DNA of 64,000 nucleotides from Sulfitobacter marinus (GCF_900116285.1 NZ_FPAJ01000002.1:434001-498000), one strand, 5' to 3'; positions 37,625 to 46,981 are shown, counted from the first letter of the stretch. The notes: a model not told the origin generated them from the sequence alone. Numbers and translations: made by a program.

Positions 37625-38434
37625 ATGGTAACCCCTTTGCGCTTAGCGCCACCTGACCGGCGCGTTGATAAGGGCGCGCGCGAGGGTCCACGAGGGTCTT
37701 TGTTAAGGCGCGTCGCAGCGCTTGGTTTATGTTTTATGGTCGGGTTTGTAGTGCCGGCCGCGCAGGCATCGGACCGAGAACTACATCTGGCTGCAGCGCC
37801 ATATCCGCCGCTGACAACAATCGCAAAAGACGGTTATCTTGACCGCACCGTTCAAGAAGCATTTGCCCGCGCCGGTATCGGGCTAACATATCAGGCTACG
37901 TCGCCCTCGCGCGGACTAATGGGCAGCCTTACCGGAGAGTTTGACGGTTATTTCGCCACGCCAGAGTTGGACGTGCCAATACTGGAGCCGCTGGTCCGCG
38001 TCCCAGAGACAATTTATACCGGCAAGGCTGGCGGGGTATATCTGCGCGACGACATCATGATGATGAACAGGGAATACCTGAACGGTTACCGCGTTGGGTA
38101 TGTCAAAGGTTGGAAACAGGCCGAAGATACTTTGCAAGATGTGCCAGATCTGTATCCGGCAGAAAGTTCACGACGGCTGATGGATATGCTCGTGAAAGGC
38201 CGCATTGATGTGGCCTATATGTATTTTTTGCAAGCGCGGTATCAGGCGCAGCAAGATGGGATAAGCGGTATCAAGTTCTCTGAGCATAGCTTTGATACGG
38301 ATCTGTATATCCATCTAAGCGCCGAACATACCGATCTGGTGCAGGATTTGGCTGCTGCGATCCGCCAGATGAAGGCCGACGGAACAATGGAGAATATTCT
38401 GGCCCCCGCAGTGATGAAGTGGGGACCGAAATGA
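37625..38434 (+). CDS. Periplasmic solute-binding protein (SBP_bac_3-like), sensor-coupled
   Basis: About 269 residues from the ATG at 37625, with GGAG 12 bases before it; a start at 37532 is possible. The long basic N-region and hydrophobic core end at AAQASD, indicating export. The mature domain resembles family 3 binding proteins (ELHLAAAPYPPLTTIAKDGY) that bind small polar ligands. No permease genes are present. The hybrid kinase gene starts within its stop codon (ATGA), which suggests a ligand-sensing rather than transport role. Confidence 0.85.
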   Translation: MVTPLRLAPPDRRVDKGAREGPRGSLLRRVAALGLCFMVGFVVPAAQASDRELHLAAAPYPPLTTIAKDGYLDRTVQEAFARAGIGLTYQATSPSRGLMGSLTGEFDGYFATPELDVPILEPLVRVPETIYTGKAGGVYLRDDIMMMNREYLNGYRVGYVKGWKQAEDTLQDVPDLYPAESSRRLMDMLVKGRIDVAYMYFLQARYQAQQDGISGIKFSEHSFDTDLYIHLSAEHTDLVQDLAAAIRQMKADGTMENILAPAVMKWGPK

Positions 38435-40671
38435 AGCTGCGCAGTTTTTCAACCGGGATCCGGCGTGAAATCTGGCGGGCAATATCAGGCCCGATGCTGG
38501 GCCTGCTTTTGGTGGCTTGTCTGCTGCCATCGCTGATCTATTTCAGCATTGCCGAGGCGCGCCTGAAAGAACGGGTTGATAATCTTGCCAATGCCACTTT
38601 GGCAACGATGCAAGACCATGTCTGGCAGTACGATCTTGAGGATGCGCAGCAATTGCTGGACAGCTATGTGAAATTCGGTGCCGTAACAGGTGCCAGAGTT
38701 TCAGATGGCAAGTATATTGATCTGTCGGCAGGGACGCTGGGCGGTAATCTGGTGGGCTATGTTCTTGAACTGCCGCTCTATGGTGCCGGACAATCCAGCG
38801 ATGTTAATATCGGCACCTTGCGTCTGGAGGTCTCGGAGTCCGAGATTTTGGAATTCATTTTGGTGCGGATTATTGCGACCATTCTGACATCCGCCGTATT
38901 TGTGTTTTTCACGGCATTTTTGACGTTGCGGTTGCTGGACAAAACACTGTTGCAGCCCTTGTTGACCATATCAAACACGCTCAAGGATCATTCGGGGGAT
39001 TGGGGCGCGCTTAACATCGACCTGAACGACGGGTCTTCGCCGCGCAGGCGGGACGAACTTACGGGGCTTGTGGATGCGATCCACGGGATGCGCGATCAGA
39101 TATTATCGTCACAGGCGGTGCTTGAGGCGTCGATGGCCAAATTGACCCATGTGGCGCTGTTTGCGCGGCTTGGTTATGCGACGCTGGATGCCACCCAAGA
39201 CAGGTTTATTGACTGTGACCCGACGTTCGCCAGCGCCTTTAAGATGACCGTCCAAGAGGTTTTGGACGTTGATGTGCGGGGCAAATTTTTGGGTACCTTC
39301 CTGCGCGACGAGAATCCTGAAAAGCTGAACGCAATCCGGGCGCTTCTTCACAAAGGAAAGATGTCCGAAGGGGTTCTGAAGTTCACGTTGCAAGACGATG
39401 AAATACGGTACTTCCGGCATATTATCCGGCCGTTCATCGATAAGGTGACGGGTAACTCTGTACTTGAGATCATTATTCTGGACGTCACCGAGCAGAAAAT
39501 AATCGAAGAACAGCTACTGCAAGCGCAAAAGATGGATGCGATTGGCATGCTCACCGGCGGGGTTGCGCATGATTTCAATAACTTGCTGGCCATTATATCG
39601 GGCAATATCGAACTCGCCCTTTTGTCCTTGGAAGGCCCGGAAGAGCGCGAATTTCTAGAAGTAGCGCTATCGGCGGTGGGCAGCGGGGCGACGTTGACAC
39701 AGCAATTGCTGTCCTTTGCGCGCAAGCAACCGCTGTCACCCACCCGATTTGATGCGGCTGAACTGATGCGGGACTCTAGCGCATTGTTCGGCACGTCTGT
39801 GGGTGAGGCTATTGATCTAGAAATTGTCTCGGATGATGATCTATGGGGCACCTTTGCGGACCCCGAAAAGCTGAAGACAACGCTGTTGAATTTGGTGGTC
39901 AACAGCCGCGACGCGATGCCTGATGGCGGGCTGCTGACAATCGAGATTGCCAATTGCAGGTTGGACAAGGATTACGCCGCCACCCATATGGATGTGATCC
40001 CGGGTGAATATGTTTGTATTTCGGTAAACGATACCGGCTATGGCATGTCCCAAGAGACAATCCAGCACGCCATCGAACCGTTTTTTACGACCAAGGGTGT
40101 TGGCAAGGGAACAGGTCTAGGGCTGCCGATGGCCTTTGGATTTGCAAAACAGTCGGGCGGCCATCTTGAGGTGTATTCCGAGCTGGGTATCGGTACTTCG
40201 GTAAAGATGTATCTGCCCCGCTCAGCCGATGATGATGTGTCCGATGACGAGACCGAGCGGACCAAGCAGCGCCCCGATTTCACCGGGATGGTGGTGTTCT
40301 TGATCGAGGACAATTCGGATTTGCGCACCATGTTCAAAATCATGCTCGTGGCCATGGGCTGTGTCGTGCATGATGCCGAGGATGGACCGCAGGCGTTGAA
40401 AATTGCTGAAACGCTAACTGATGTGGACCTGATCCTGAGCGATGTCATCCTGCCACGGGGCATGGATGGTAACGAGGTGGTCAAACGTCTAAGCCCGATG
40501 TTCCCGGAGGCCGCTGTTATATTCATGTCCGGTTTCAGTGAGAGTTCGATCATCCAGAACGGGCGTTTGGACGCCAAGGTCACTTTGCTGCAAAAACCAT
40601 TTGGCGCGGATGATCTGGTGTCGGCAATAGTCTCGGCGCGGGCTGCCAAACGCAAACCGCCCGAAGAATAA
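38431..40671 (+). CDS. Hybrid sensor histidine kinase with C-terminal receiver
   Basis: A 746-residue protein starting at ATG 38431, overlapping the binding-protein stop (ATGA). A first membrane helix (about 17-40), a periplasmic domain of about 105 residues and a second helix (about 145-175) lead to a HAMP/PAS region. The kinase core has His380 in GVAHDFNNLL, N box LLNLVVNSRDAMPDGG, and G2 GKGTGLGLPM. A receiver follows with Asp671 (LSDVILPRG). The coupled upstream periplasmic protein probably delivers the signal to the periplasmic domain. Confidence 0.92.
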   Translation: MKLRSFSTGIRREIWRAISGPMLGLLLVACLLPSLIYFSIAEARLKERVDNLANATLATMQDHVWQYDLEDAQQLLDSYVKFGAVTGARVSDGKYIDLSAGTLGGNLVGYVLELPLYGAGQSSDVNIGTLRLEVSESEILEFILVRIIATILTSAVFVFFTAFLTLRLLDKTLLQPLLTISNTLKDHSGDWGALNIDLNDGSSPRRRDELTGLVDAIHGMRDQILSSQAVLEASMAKLTHVALFARLGYATLDATQDRFIDCDPTFASAFKMTVQEVLDVDVRGKFLGTFLRDENPEKLNAIRALLHKGKMSEGVLKFTLQDDEIRYFRHIIRPFIDKVTGNSVLEIIILDVTEQKIIEEQLLQAQKMDAIGMLTGGVAHDFNNLLAIISGNIELALLSLEGPEEREFLEVALSAVGSGATLTQQLLSFARKQPLSPTRFDAAELMRDSSALFGTSVGEAIDLEIVSDDDLWGTFADPEKLKTTLLNLVVNSRDAMPDGGLLTIEIANCRLDKDYAATHMDVIPGEYVCISVNDTGYGMSQETIQHAIEPFFTTKGVGKGTGLGLPMAFGFAKQSGGHLEVYSELGIGTSVKMYLPRSADDDVSDDETERTKQRPDFTGMVVFLIEDNSDLRTMFKIMLVAMGCVVHDAEDGPQALKIAETLTDVDLILSDVILPRGMDGNEVVKRLSPMFPEAAVIFMSGFSESSIIQNGRLDAKVTLLQKPFGADDLVSAIVSARAAKRKPPEE

Positions 40672-40833
40672 GGCCCTATCTCCTGTCCTATCGGCGCGGC
40701 TGGTGTATCGGGATGCTTGGCTCCTCGGGGTGCTGCGGCGCTGAATTGGGCAATTCTGGCTGGTGCCCTTCCCTCTGGCCATATGAGCCTATAGATCATA
40801 GCAAACGCCTGATATTTTTTGCGGAGACGACGC

Positions 40834-42039
40834 TTGGCCTTTTTCGATAAGCTAAAAAGCAAACTGTTCAAATCATCGTCAAAAATCGACGACGGCCTTG
40901 AGGCGATCGTCGAGGATGGTGGCGCGGTTGACACGCCTGATACCGATGACGCGTTGCCGGTGGATCAGGTGATGGACACACCCGACATCGCGGTAGAGGC
41001 CTTGCCTGATGCCGTCGAGGATGATGCCGCGCCGCTGCCTGCCGATGTTCCGGCCAAGGCGGCCCCTGAACCTGTCCCGTTGCGTGATACGATCCAGCCC
41101 GCTGTGCCGGATTTGCCAGCGTCTGCACCTGCCAAGGAAGCGGCCCGCAAGCCGGGTTTGATGGGCCGTTTGATGGGGCGCAGCACCGCGGCACCCGTGG
41201 TGCGCCGGGTGTTGGACGACGAGATGCTGGAGCAGCTCGAAGAGCTGTTGATCTCGACCGATATGGGGGTTGATACGGCGCTGCGCGTCACTGCAAACAT
41301 GGCCGAAGGCCGCTTTGGAAAACGTTTGTCGGTCGAGGAAATCAAACGTCTGTTGGCGGCAGAGGTCGCACGGATCATGGACCCGATAGCCAAGCCCTTG
41401 CCGCTGTATTCCAAGACGCCGCAGGTGGTGTTGGTTGTGGGCGTGAACGGGTCTGGCAAGACGACGACTATTGGAAAATTGGCCAGCCAGTTCAAGGCGG
41501 CAGGCAAGAATGTCGTGATTGCGGCAGGCGATACATTCCGCGCCGCGGCTGTCGAACAATTGCAGGTCTGGGGCGAGCGCGCAGGCGTGCCCGTGTTGAC
41601 GGCTGCACAGGGATCGGACCCGGCCAGCCTTGCCTTTGATGCGATGGGGCAGGCCGAACGCGATGGCGCTGATCTGCTGCTGATCGACACCGCCGGGCGG
41701 CTGCAAAACCGTGGCGACCTGATGGAGGAATTGGCCAAGATCGTCCGCGTGATCCGCAAGAAAGACCCGTCGGCCCCGCATAACACGCTGTTGGTGCTGG
41801 ATGCGACAACGGGCCAGAATGCGCTAAATCAGGTCAAGGTGTTTCAGGAAATTTCGGATGTCTCGGGGCTGGTCATGACCAAGTTGGACGGTACCGCCAA
41901 GGGCGGTGTTCTGGTGGCGCTGGCCGACAAATTCGGCCTTCCAATCCATGCGATTGGGGTCGGGGAACAAATTGACGATTTGCAGCCGTTTGATCCGCAG
42001 GAATTCGCGGATGCCTTGATGGGGTTGGACCCTCAGTGA
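40834..42039 (+). CDS. ftsY: Signal recognition particle receptor FtsY
   Basis: About 401 residues from TTG 40834 (MAFFDKLKSKLFKSS after initiation), with GGAG 7 bases upstream; another TTG at 40819 is less likely. An acidic, proline/alanine-rich N-terminal region (20-105) precedes the NG domain. GTPase motifs are GVNGSGKTTTIGKLA (G1), DTFRAAA, DTAGRLQ (G3) and TKLDGTAKGG (G4). It docks SRP-ribosome complexes at the inner membrane. EamA and yciB genes follow closely in the same direction. Confidence 0.97.
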   Translation: MAFFDKLKSKLFKSSSKIDDGLEAIVEDGGAVDTPDTDDALPVDQVMDTPDIAVEALPDAVEDDAAPLPADVPAKAAPEPVPLRDTIQPAVPDLPASAPAKEAARKPGLMGRLMGRSTAAPVVRRVLDDEMLEQLEELLISTDMGVDTALRVTANMAEGRFGKRLSVEEIKRLLAAEVARIMDPIAKPLPLYSKTPQVVLVVGVNGSGKTTTIGKLASQFKAAGKNVVIAAGDTFRAAAVEQLQVWGERAGVPVLTAAQGSDPASLAFDAMGQAERDGADLLLIDTAGRLQNRGDLMEELAKIVRVIRKKDPSAPHNTLLVLDATTGQNALNQVKVFQEISDVSGLVMTKLDGTAKGGVLVALADKFGLPIHAIGVGEQIDDLQPFDPQEFADALMGLDPQ

Positions 42040-42064
42040 CTGGAAATATGCGGGGCAAACGCCC

Positions 42065-42967
42065 GTGACAGAATGGCTGGTCCAGATCGAAGGCACGCAG
42101 ACGGGGCATCAGGTCGCCCTATATCTGGCGTTGCTGGCCGCATTTTTGCATGCAGTGTTTGGCGCGTTGCAAAAGGGGCGGCATGACCCGTGGCTGACGC
42201 GCGGCGCGATTGATTTTTCCTATGGCATGATGGCGGCCCCCTTTGCCTTGTTTGTCGTGCCTTGGCCCGAGCCGCATATGTGGGTGATCTTTGCCGGCGC
42301 GTTTGTCATTCACGTGATCTACAAACTGCTTCAGGCTTGGGCCTATACCAAGGGGGCTTATACCGTGGTTTATCCCGTTGTGCGCGGCACAGGGCCGTTG
42401 TTCACGGTGATCGGGGCCTATCTGATCTTTAACGAAAGCTTTACCCTGATGCAGTGGATGGGCGTGGGGGTGCTGATGGCAGGCATCTTCGGGCTGGCGC
42501 TGTATAATATGATCTATCTGGTATCCGAACGGGACACGTTGAACGTGGCGCTGGCATTGGCGGTTCTGACGGGACTGTTCGTGGCGCTCTACACAACCTT
42601 TGACGCTTACGGCATTCGCGCGACGCAAAGCCCGTTCACCTTTCTGGCGTGGTTTTTCATGATCGACGGGCTGGTGATGCCTGTTATTGCTTGGCGGCGC
42701 TATGTGACGATGCCCAACCCGCCCGCGCTTGGCCCGCTGATGACACGCGGTGTGGCGGGTGGATTTGTGGCGTTCTTTAGCTTTGGATCGATTATGCTGG
42801 CGACGCGGCTGGACAAGGTGGGCGAAGCCGCCGTGCTGCGCGAAACCTCGACCGTGTTTGCGGCTATCATTGGCTGGCTGGTCCTGAAAGAAACCGTAGG
42901 CCCGCGCCGCGTGGCATTGATGGCATTGATCGCTGCAGGTGCTGTAATCGTCGAGATGGGCGGATAA
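42065..42967 (+). CDS. EamA/DMT-family transporter
   Basis: A 300-residue membrane protein starting at GTG 42065, 25 bases after ftsY. It has about ten hydrophobic helices in two EamA halves; the second half ends with the typical AAVLRETSTVFAAIIGWLVL. Substrates of this drug/metabolite superfamily vary widely and cannot be named. It sits between ftsY and yciB and ends two bases before the TTG that could also start the yciB frame, so co-transcription is very likely. Confidence 0.88.
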   Translation: MTEWLVQIEGTQTGHQVALYLALLAAFLHAVFGALQKGRHDPWLTRGAIDFSYGMMAAPFALFVVPWPEPHMWVIFAGAFVIHVIYKLLQAWAYTKGAYTVVYPVVRGTGPLFTVIGAYLIFNESFTLMQWMGVGVLMAGIFGLALYNMIYLVSERDTLNVALALAVLTGLFVALYTTFDAYGIRATQSPFTFLAWFFMIDGLVMPVIAWRRYVTMPNPPALGPLMTRGVAGGFVAFFSFGSIMLATRLDKVGEAAVLRETSTVFAAIIGWLVLKETVGPRRVALMALIAAGAVIVEMGG

Positions 42968-42979
42968 TTGGAGAGTAAG

Positions 42980-43585
42980 ATGACCGAAAAACGCCAGATT
43001 AACCCGCTGTTGAAATCGGCCCTTGAGTTCGGGCCTGTGCTGATCTTTTTTGTGGCCTATCTACGCTATAAGGACGATGTGTTCACGGTCTGGGGCACGG
43101 AATACAGCGGCTTTATCCTGATTACGGCTGCTTTTGTACCTCTGCTGATTTTGGCCACCGGTGCGCTTTGGGCGCTAACTGGCAAGCTGAGTCGTATGCA
43201 GGTGGCCACAGTTATTTTGGTAACCTTGTTTGGCGGCTTGTCCGTTTGGCTGAATGACGAGCGGTTTTTCAAGATGAAACCAACCGCGATCTACCTGCTG
43301 TTTGGTGGACTGTTGGCCATTGGTCTGGCGCGCGGGCAGTCCTATCTGAAATATGTGATGGAAGAGATGATGCCGCTGCAAGACGCGGGCTGGATGATCC
43401 TGACCAAGCGGTTGATGTTGTGCTTTTTCGGGCTGGCGCTGGCCAATGAAGTGATCTGGCGTTTCGCCAGCACCGAAACATGGGTTTATTTCAAGACGTT
43501 TGGGCTGACGGCTGCGGTGTTTGCGTTCTTCATGGCGCAGGGCAAGTTGTTTCAAACCTACAGCATCGAACAAGACGAAACCTGA
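42980..43585 (+). CDS. yciB: Inner-membrane septation protein YciB (IspZ)
   Basis: A 201-residue membrane protein from ATG 42980, with GGAGAG at 42970-42975. It opens with NPLLKSALEFGPVLIFF, the family signature, and ends with LTAAVFAFFMAQGKLFQTYSI-like helix sequence. About five membrane helices are visible. YciB is linked to cell envelope synthesis and septation through contacts with elongation and division proteins. It is the last gene of the ftsY-EamA-yciB run. Confidence 0.93.
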   Translation: MTEKRQINPLLKSALEFGPVLIFFVAYLRYKDDVFTVWGTEYSGFILITAAFVPLLILATGALWALTGKLSRMQVATVILVTLFGGLSVWLNDERFFKMKPTAIYLLFGGLLAIGLARGQSYLKYVMEEMMPLQDAGWMILTKRLMLCFFGLALANEVIWRFASTETWVYFKTFGLTAAVFAFFMAQGKLFQTYSIEQDET

Positions 43586-43601
43586 TCCGCCCTGCGGCGT
43601 A

Positions 43602-44306
43602 TCATTTGGTTTTGAACAATGTCGATTGCGCGTCTTTGTCGGCGCGGAAATCAGCACGCTTTTCCGCGTAAAGCGCGCGGCCTGCTTGTACGCCTTTGCG
43701 CGCGCCCATCAGATCGAGCCAGCGCGCCATGTGGGGCTTGTCGTCCAACGTTTGCTGTTGACCTTCCCACAGGGACGCCCAGCCCCAAATCGCGAAATCC
43801 GCGATCGAGATGAAATCGCCTGCGACGAATTCATTATTGGCAAGCTGCCGATCCAACACGCCATAAAGGCGCGCCGTTTCGCTGCGATATCGGTCTTTGG
43901 CATAGGGGATATCGTTGGGTGGATCCATGTGCGGGGCGTATTTCAGGAAATGATGCGCTTGCCCCGCCATCGGCCCCAGCCCGCCCATTTGCCACATCAG
44001 CCATTCTTCAACAGCGATCCTTTCACGCTCGGTTGTGCCGCCGAACTGGCCGGTCTTGCGGGCAAGGTATTGCAAGATCGCCCCGGATTCAAAAATCGAC
44101 ACGGGCGCGCCATCCGGCCCGTCAGGGTCAACAATTGCGGGCATGCGGTTGTTGGGCGCGATCTTTAGAAACTCGGGCGCGAATTGATCGCCTGCACCGA
44201 TGTTGATCAGATGCGTGGCATAGGGCAGGGCCATTTCCTCAAGCGCGATGGATATTTTCCAGCCGTTGGGCGTGGGCCAGTAATACAGATCAATCGGTGC
44301 GGACAT
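43602..44306 (-). CDS. Glutathione S-transferase (YfcG/YghU-like)
   Basis: A 234-residue GST starting at ATG 44306; upstream open frame overlaps the metZ riboswitch region and is not coding. The thioredoxin-fold N-domain begins IDLYYWPTPNGWKISIALEE, with the TPNG stretch typical of the nu-class YfcG/YghU enzymes that use glutathione as disulfide reductant. The cis-proline/G-site segment is NNRMPAIVD, followed by ESGAILQYLA. It is convergent with yciB and divergent from metZ. Confidence 0.9.
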   Translation of the reverse strand: MSAPIDLYYWPTPNGWKISIALEEMALPYATHLINIGAGDQFAPEFLKIAPNNRMPAIVDPDGPDGAPVSIFESGAILQYLARKTGQFGGTTERERIAVEEWLMWQMGGLGPMAGQAHHFLKYAPHMDPPNDIPYAKDRYRSETARLYGVLDRQLANNEFVAGDFISIADFAIWGWASLWEGQQQTLDDKPHMARWLDLMGARKGVQAGRALYAEKRADFRADKDAQSTLFKTK

Positions 44307-44379
44307 GGCGTGGGTACCTCTGGAATGCGGTGTTGGCCCCATACTGCCCGTTTCGGTGGCACCTGCAAGCGAAAGCGCG

Positions 44380-44428
44380 GCCCGCGATAACGCGGGCTGT
44401 TGACGTGGTGCGCACACGGGCGTAACAG
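44380..44428 (+). promoter_or_regulatory. Likely metZ promoter with upstream dyad
   Basis: TTGACG (44400-44405) and TAACAG (44423-44428) are spaced by 17 bases, which places transcription start near the base of the SAM-II aptamer. A perfect dyad, GCCCGCG-ATAA-CGCGGGC (44380-44397), lies directly upstream of the -35 box and could be an operator or a stop signal for readthrough. Confidence 0.45.
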
Positions 44429-44434
44429 ATGTCG

Positions 44435-44500
44435 CGTGGCGATTTGTTACCGGATTGCGGGCCACGGGCAGGGCGACTTGCTGAAATACCGCTAAAAGGT
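44435..44500 (+). ncRNA. SAM-II riboswitch aptamer upstream of metZ
   Basis: P1 is formed by CGTGGC (44435-44440) with GCCACG (44461-44466). The enclosed L1, GATTTGTTACCGGATTGCGG, matches the known SAM-II loop (GAUUUAACCGUAUUGC), and the 3' part TGAAATACCGCTAAAAGGT matches the conserved UAAAUGUAGCUAAAAAGGG. GCGG (44457-44460) can pair with CCGC (44489-44492), and ACC in L1 with GGT (44498-44500), as the pseudoknot needs. SAM-II aptamers bind S-adenosylmethionine and commonly repress metA, metX and metZ in alphaproteobacteria. Confidence 0.85.
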
Positions 44501-44545
44501 CAGGATGAAAGCCCCCTTTCGCTTGACCGCGTCTGGGGTTTTTTT
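44498..44545 (+). terminator. Terminator/antiterminator platform of the metZ riboswitch
   Basis: AAAGCCCC (44508-44515) pairs with GGGGTTTT (44535-44542), one G-U pair, followed by TTT: an intrinsic terminator before metZ. A competing hairpin is possible: GGTCA (44498-44502) with TGACC (44524-44528), and inside it GAAAG with CTTTC around a CCCC loop. It shares GGT with the aptamer pseudoknot and AAAGCCCC with the terminator. Confidence 0.65.
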
Positions 44546-44579
44546 ATGCCCGAACTGTCGGGCCAGAAGGATGATAAAG

Positions 44580-45764
44580 ATGAGCAACGATTGGAAGCCA
44601 CGCACCAAGGCCATCCACATGGGCACCCGCCGCAGCCAGTATAACGAACTGTCAGAAGCGATGTTCCTGACCCAAGGGTTCGTCTACGAGACCGCCGAAC
44701 AGGCCGAGGCGCGTTTCCAATCGCTGGGCGATGATGAATTCATCTATGCGCGTTATGGCAACCCCACCGTGCGCATGTTCGAAGACCGTATTGCTGGCAT
44801 GCTGGGGTACGAGGACTGTTTTGCCTGCACCTCTGGTATGGCGGCGGTAAACGGGGCGCTGACGGCGTTGCTGAAAGCCGGTGATCACGTGGTTGCCGCC
44901 CGCGCGCTGTTTGGCTCGTGCTTGTACGTGCTTGAGGACATCCTTGCGCGGTTCGGGGTTGAAATCACATTGGTGGATGGCACGGATAATGCGGCGTGGG
45001 ACGCGGCGATCCGGGCCGACACGCGGTTGGTGTTCTTTGAAAGTATATCTAACCCCACATTGGAAGTAGTGGACATGCGCCATGTGGTGGCCAAGGCCCA
45101 TGCTGTAGGCGCGTTGGTTCTGGCGGATGACGCGATGGCCACGCCGGTCTATTCCTATGCACGTGCTTGCGGGGCCGACATTGCGATTGTTTCGACCACC
45201 AAACATGTGGACGGACAGGGGCGTTTGCTCGGCGGTGCGATCTGCGGCACCAAGGATCTGATCCGAGGCCCGATCGAAGCCTATATGAAGCACACAGGCG
45301 GCGCGATGAACCCGTTCACCGCTTGGACGCACCTGAAAGCGCTTGAAACCATTGATCTGCGTGTGCGGGCACAATCTGATGCCGCGCTGAAGCTGGCGAA
45401 CGCATTGGATGGCCACCCGCGCCTGCACGCCGTGCGCTATCCGACGCACCCGTCACACCCGCAGCATGACCTGGCGCTGGCGCAAGCCCCGTCTGGCGGC
45501 ACCGTTTTCGCGATTGAGGTGAAGGGCGGCAAAGACGCCTGTTTCAAGTTCCTGAACGCGCTGGAACTGTTGACAATTTCCAACAACTTTGCCGATGCAA
45601 AATCCATTGCCACCCACCCGGCCACGACGACGCACCAGCGGTTGCCGCAAGACCAAAAGGACGTGTTGGGCATCACCGATGGCCTCGTGCGCATGTCGGC
45701 GGGGCTTGAGGATGTGGACGATCTGATTGCGGATATCAAACAGGCCTTGGATCGCTCTGTGTAA
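44580..45764 (+). CDS. metZ: O-succinylhomoserine sulfhydrylase
   Basis: A 394-residue PLP enzyme that makes homocysteine from O-succinyl- (or O-acetyl-) homoserine and sulfide. ATG 44580 is preferred, as AGAAGG at 44565-44570 gives a 9-base spacing. The active-site lysine is Lys208 (STTKHVDGQG), and YGNPTVRMFE is the substrate loop. The N-terminus KAIHMGTRRSQYNELSEA matches MetZ more closely than MetB or MetC. A SAM-II riboswitch and terminator precede it, so expression should drop when SAM is plentiful. Confidence 0.93.
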   Translation: MSNDWKPRTKAIHMGTRRSQYNELSEAMFLTQGFVYETAEQAEARFQSLGDDEFIYARYGNPTVRMFEDRIAGMLGYEDCFACTSGMAAVNGALTALLKAGDHVVAARALFGSCLYVLEDILARFGVEITLVDGTDNAAWDAAIRADTRLVFFESISNPTLEVVDMRHVVAKAHAVGALVLADDAMATPVYSYARACGADIAIVSTTKHVDGQGRLLGGAICGTKDLIRGPIEAYMKHTGGAMNPFTAWTHLKALETIDLRVRAQSDAALKLANALDGHPRLHAVRYPTHPSHPQHDLALAQAPSGGTVFAIEVKGGKDACFKFLNALELLTISNNFADAKSIATHPATTTHQRLPQDQKDVLGITDGLVRMSAGLEDVDDLIADIKQALDRSV

Positions 45765-45858
45765 AATTCGGGTGCGGCTGTGCACTATTGTCAGCTGCCT
45801 GATGGAAACGGTGCGGTGATTGCCCTATATATGGTCAAGCTACCAAAGGGGGCTTATC

Positions 45859-46953
45859 ATGAATGTCATCGCACCTGGTTCCACGAAACCTGACCGCGAG
45901 GCCGCTGTGGCGGCGCTGGATACCTTGCGCGCTTGGGCGTCCAAGGCAAGCCAAGCGGATATGGATGCGTTGGACCCGGCGTTGGCACGCCTGTTGACCA
46001 AGGTGGACGCGTACCCTGAATTCAACCGCATCTATCCAGAAGATTTTGCGGTTGGTGATAACTATAAAGCGACCTTGCCTGATCTGCAAAACGGCCCGTC
46101 CAGCCTGATCCGCGGGGCCAAGCAGCAGATACAGCACGTGGGAATTTCGAATTTCCGCCTGCCACTGCGGTTTCACACCCGCGATGATGGTGATCTGACG
46201 CTTGAAACCTCGGTCACCGGATCGGTCAGCCTCGAGGCGGATAAAAAGGGCATCAACATGTCCCGCATTATGCGCAGCTTTTATAAACATGGCGACCAGA
46301 CATTCAGCTTTGAGGTCATGGAAGCAGCGCTTGATGACTACAAGGCCGATCTGGAAAGCTTGGATGCGCGCATTCAGATGCGGTTTTCCTTTCCGATGAA
46401 AATCGAAAGCCTGCGGTCGGGCTTGTCGGGCTACCAGTATTACGACATCGTGTTGGAGCTGGTTGAAATTGCAGGCCTGCGCAAAAAGATCATGCATCTG
46501 GACTATGTTTATTCCTCTACCTGCCCCTGTTCGCTGGAACTGTCCGAACATGCCCGTGCCACACGCGGGCAGTTGGCCACACCGCATTCGCAACGGTCCG
46601 TGGCGCGCATTTCGGTAGATGTGAACTATGACGCGCCGTGCTTGTGGTTCGAGGACTTGATCGAGGCCGCGCGGCGGGCCGTGCCGACCGAGACCCAAGT
46701 GATGGTCAAACGCGAGGACGAGCAGGCCTTTGCCGAACTGAACGCTGCCAATCCGATCTTTGTCGAGGACGCGGCGCGTCTGTTCTGCGAACAATTGCAA
46801 GCCGACCCGCGTATTGGCGATTTCCGCGTTGTGGCAAGCCACCAGGAAAGCCTGCACAGCCATGATGCGATCAGCATTCTGACCCAAGGTGACACCTTTG
46901 CCGCGCAAAGCATCGACCCCAAGCTGTTCACCACGCTGTTTCACGTCGGGTAA
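45859..46953 (+). CDS. folE2: GTP cyclohydrolase FolE2 (type IB)
   Basis: A 364-residue GTP cyclohydrolase IB that opens GTP to dihydroneopterin triphosphate, the first step of folate synthesis. ATG 45859 follows AAAGGGGG. The catalytic cysteine region is STCPCSLELSEH (Cys222 or Cys224), and GVKGKDR-like sequences of type IA are absent. FolE2 does not depend strictly on zinc, which suits zinc-poor sea water. folB and folP lie 14 kb downstream. A terminator follows. Confidence 0.93.
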   Translation: MNVIAPGSTKPDREAAVAALDTLRAWASKASQADMDALDPALARLLTKVDAYPEFNRIYPEDFAVGDNYKATLPDLQNGPSSLIRGAKQQIQHVGISNFRLPLRFHTRDDGDLTLETSVTGSVSLEADKKGINMSRIMRSFYKHGDQTFSFEVMEAALDDYKADLESLDARIQMRFSFPMKIESLRSGLSGYQYYDIVLELVEIAGLRKKIMHLDYVYSSTCPCSLELSEHARATRGQLATPHSQRSVARISVDVNYDAPCLWFEDLIEAARRAVPTETQVMVKREDEQAFAELNAANPIFVEDAARLFCEQLQADPRIGDFRVVASHQESLHSHDAISILTQGDTFAAQSIDPKLFTTLFHVG

Positions 46954-46981
46954 ATTCACGCCGTAAATAGCCCAAGTTTTC

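Noticed and set aside
40879-41781. Open frame of 300 codons opposite ftsY
   Set aside because: Antisense shadow; ftsY motifs are intact on the plus strand.
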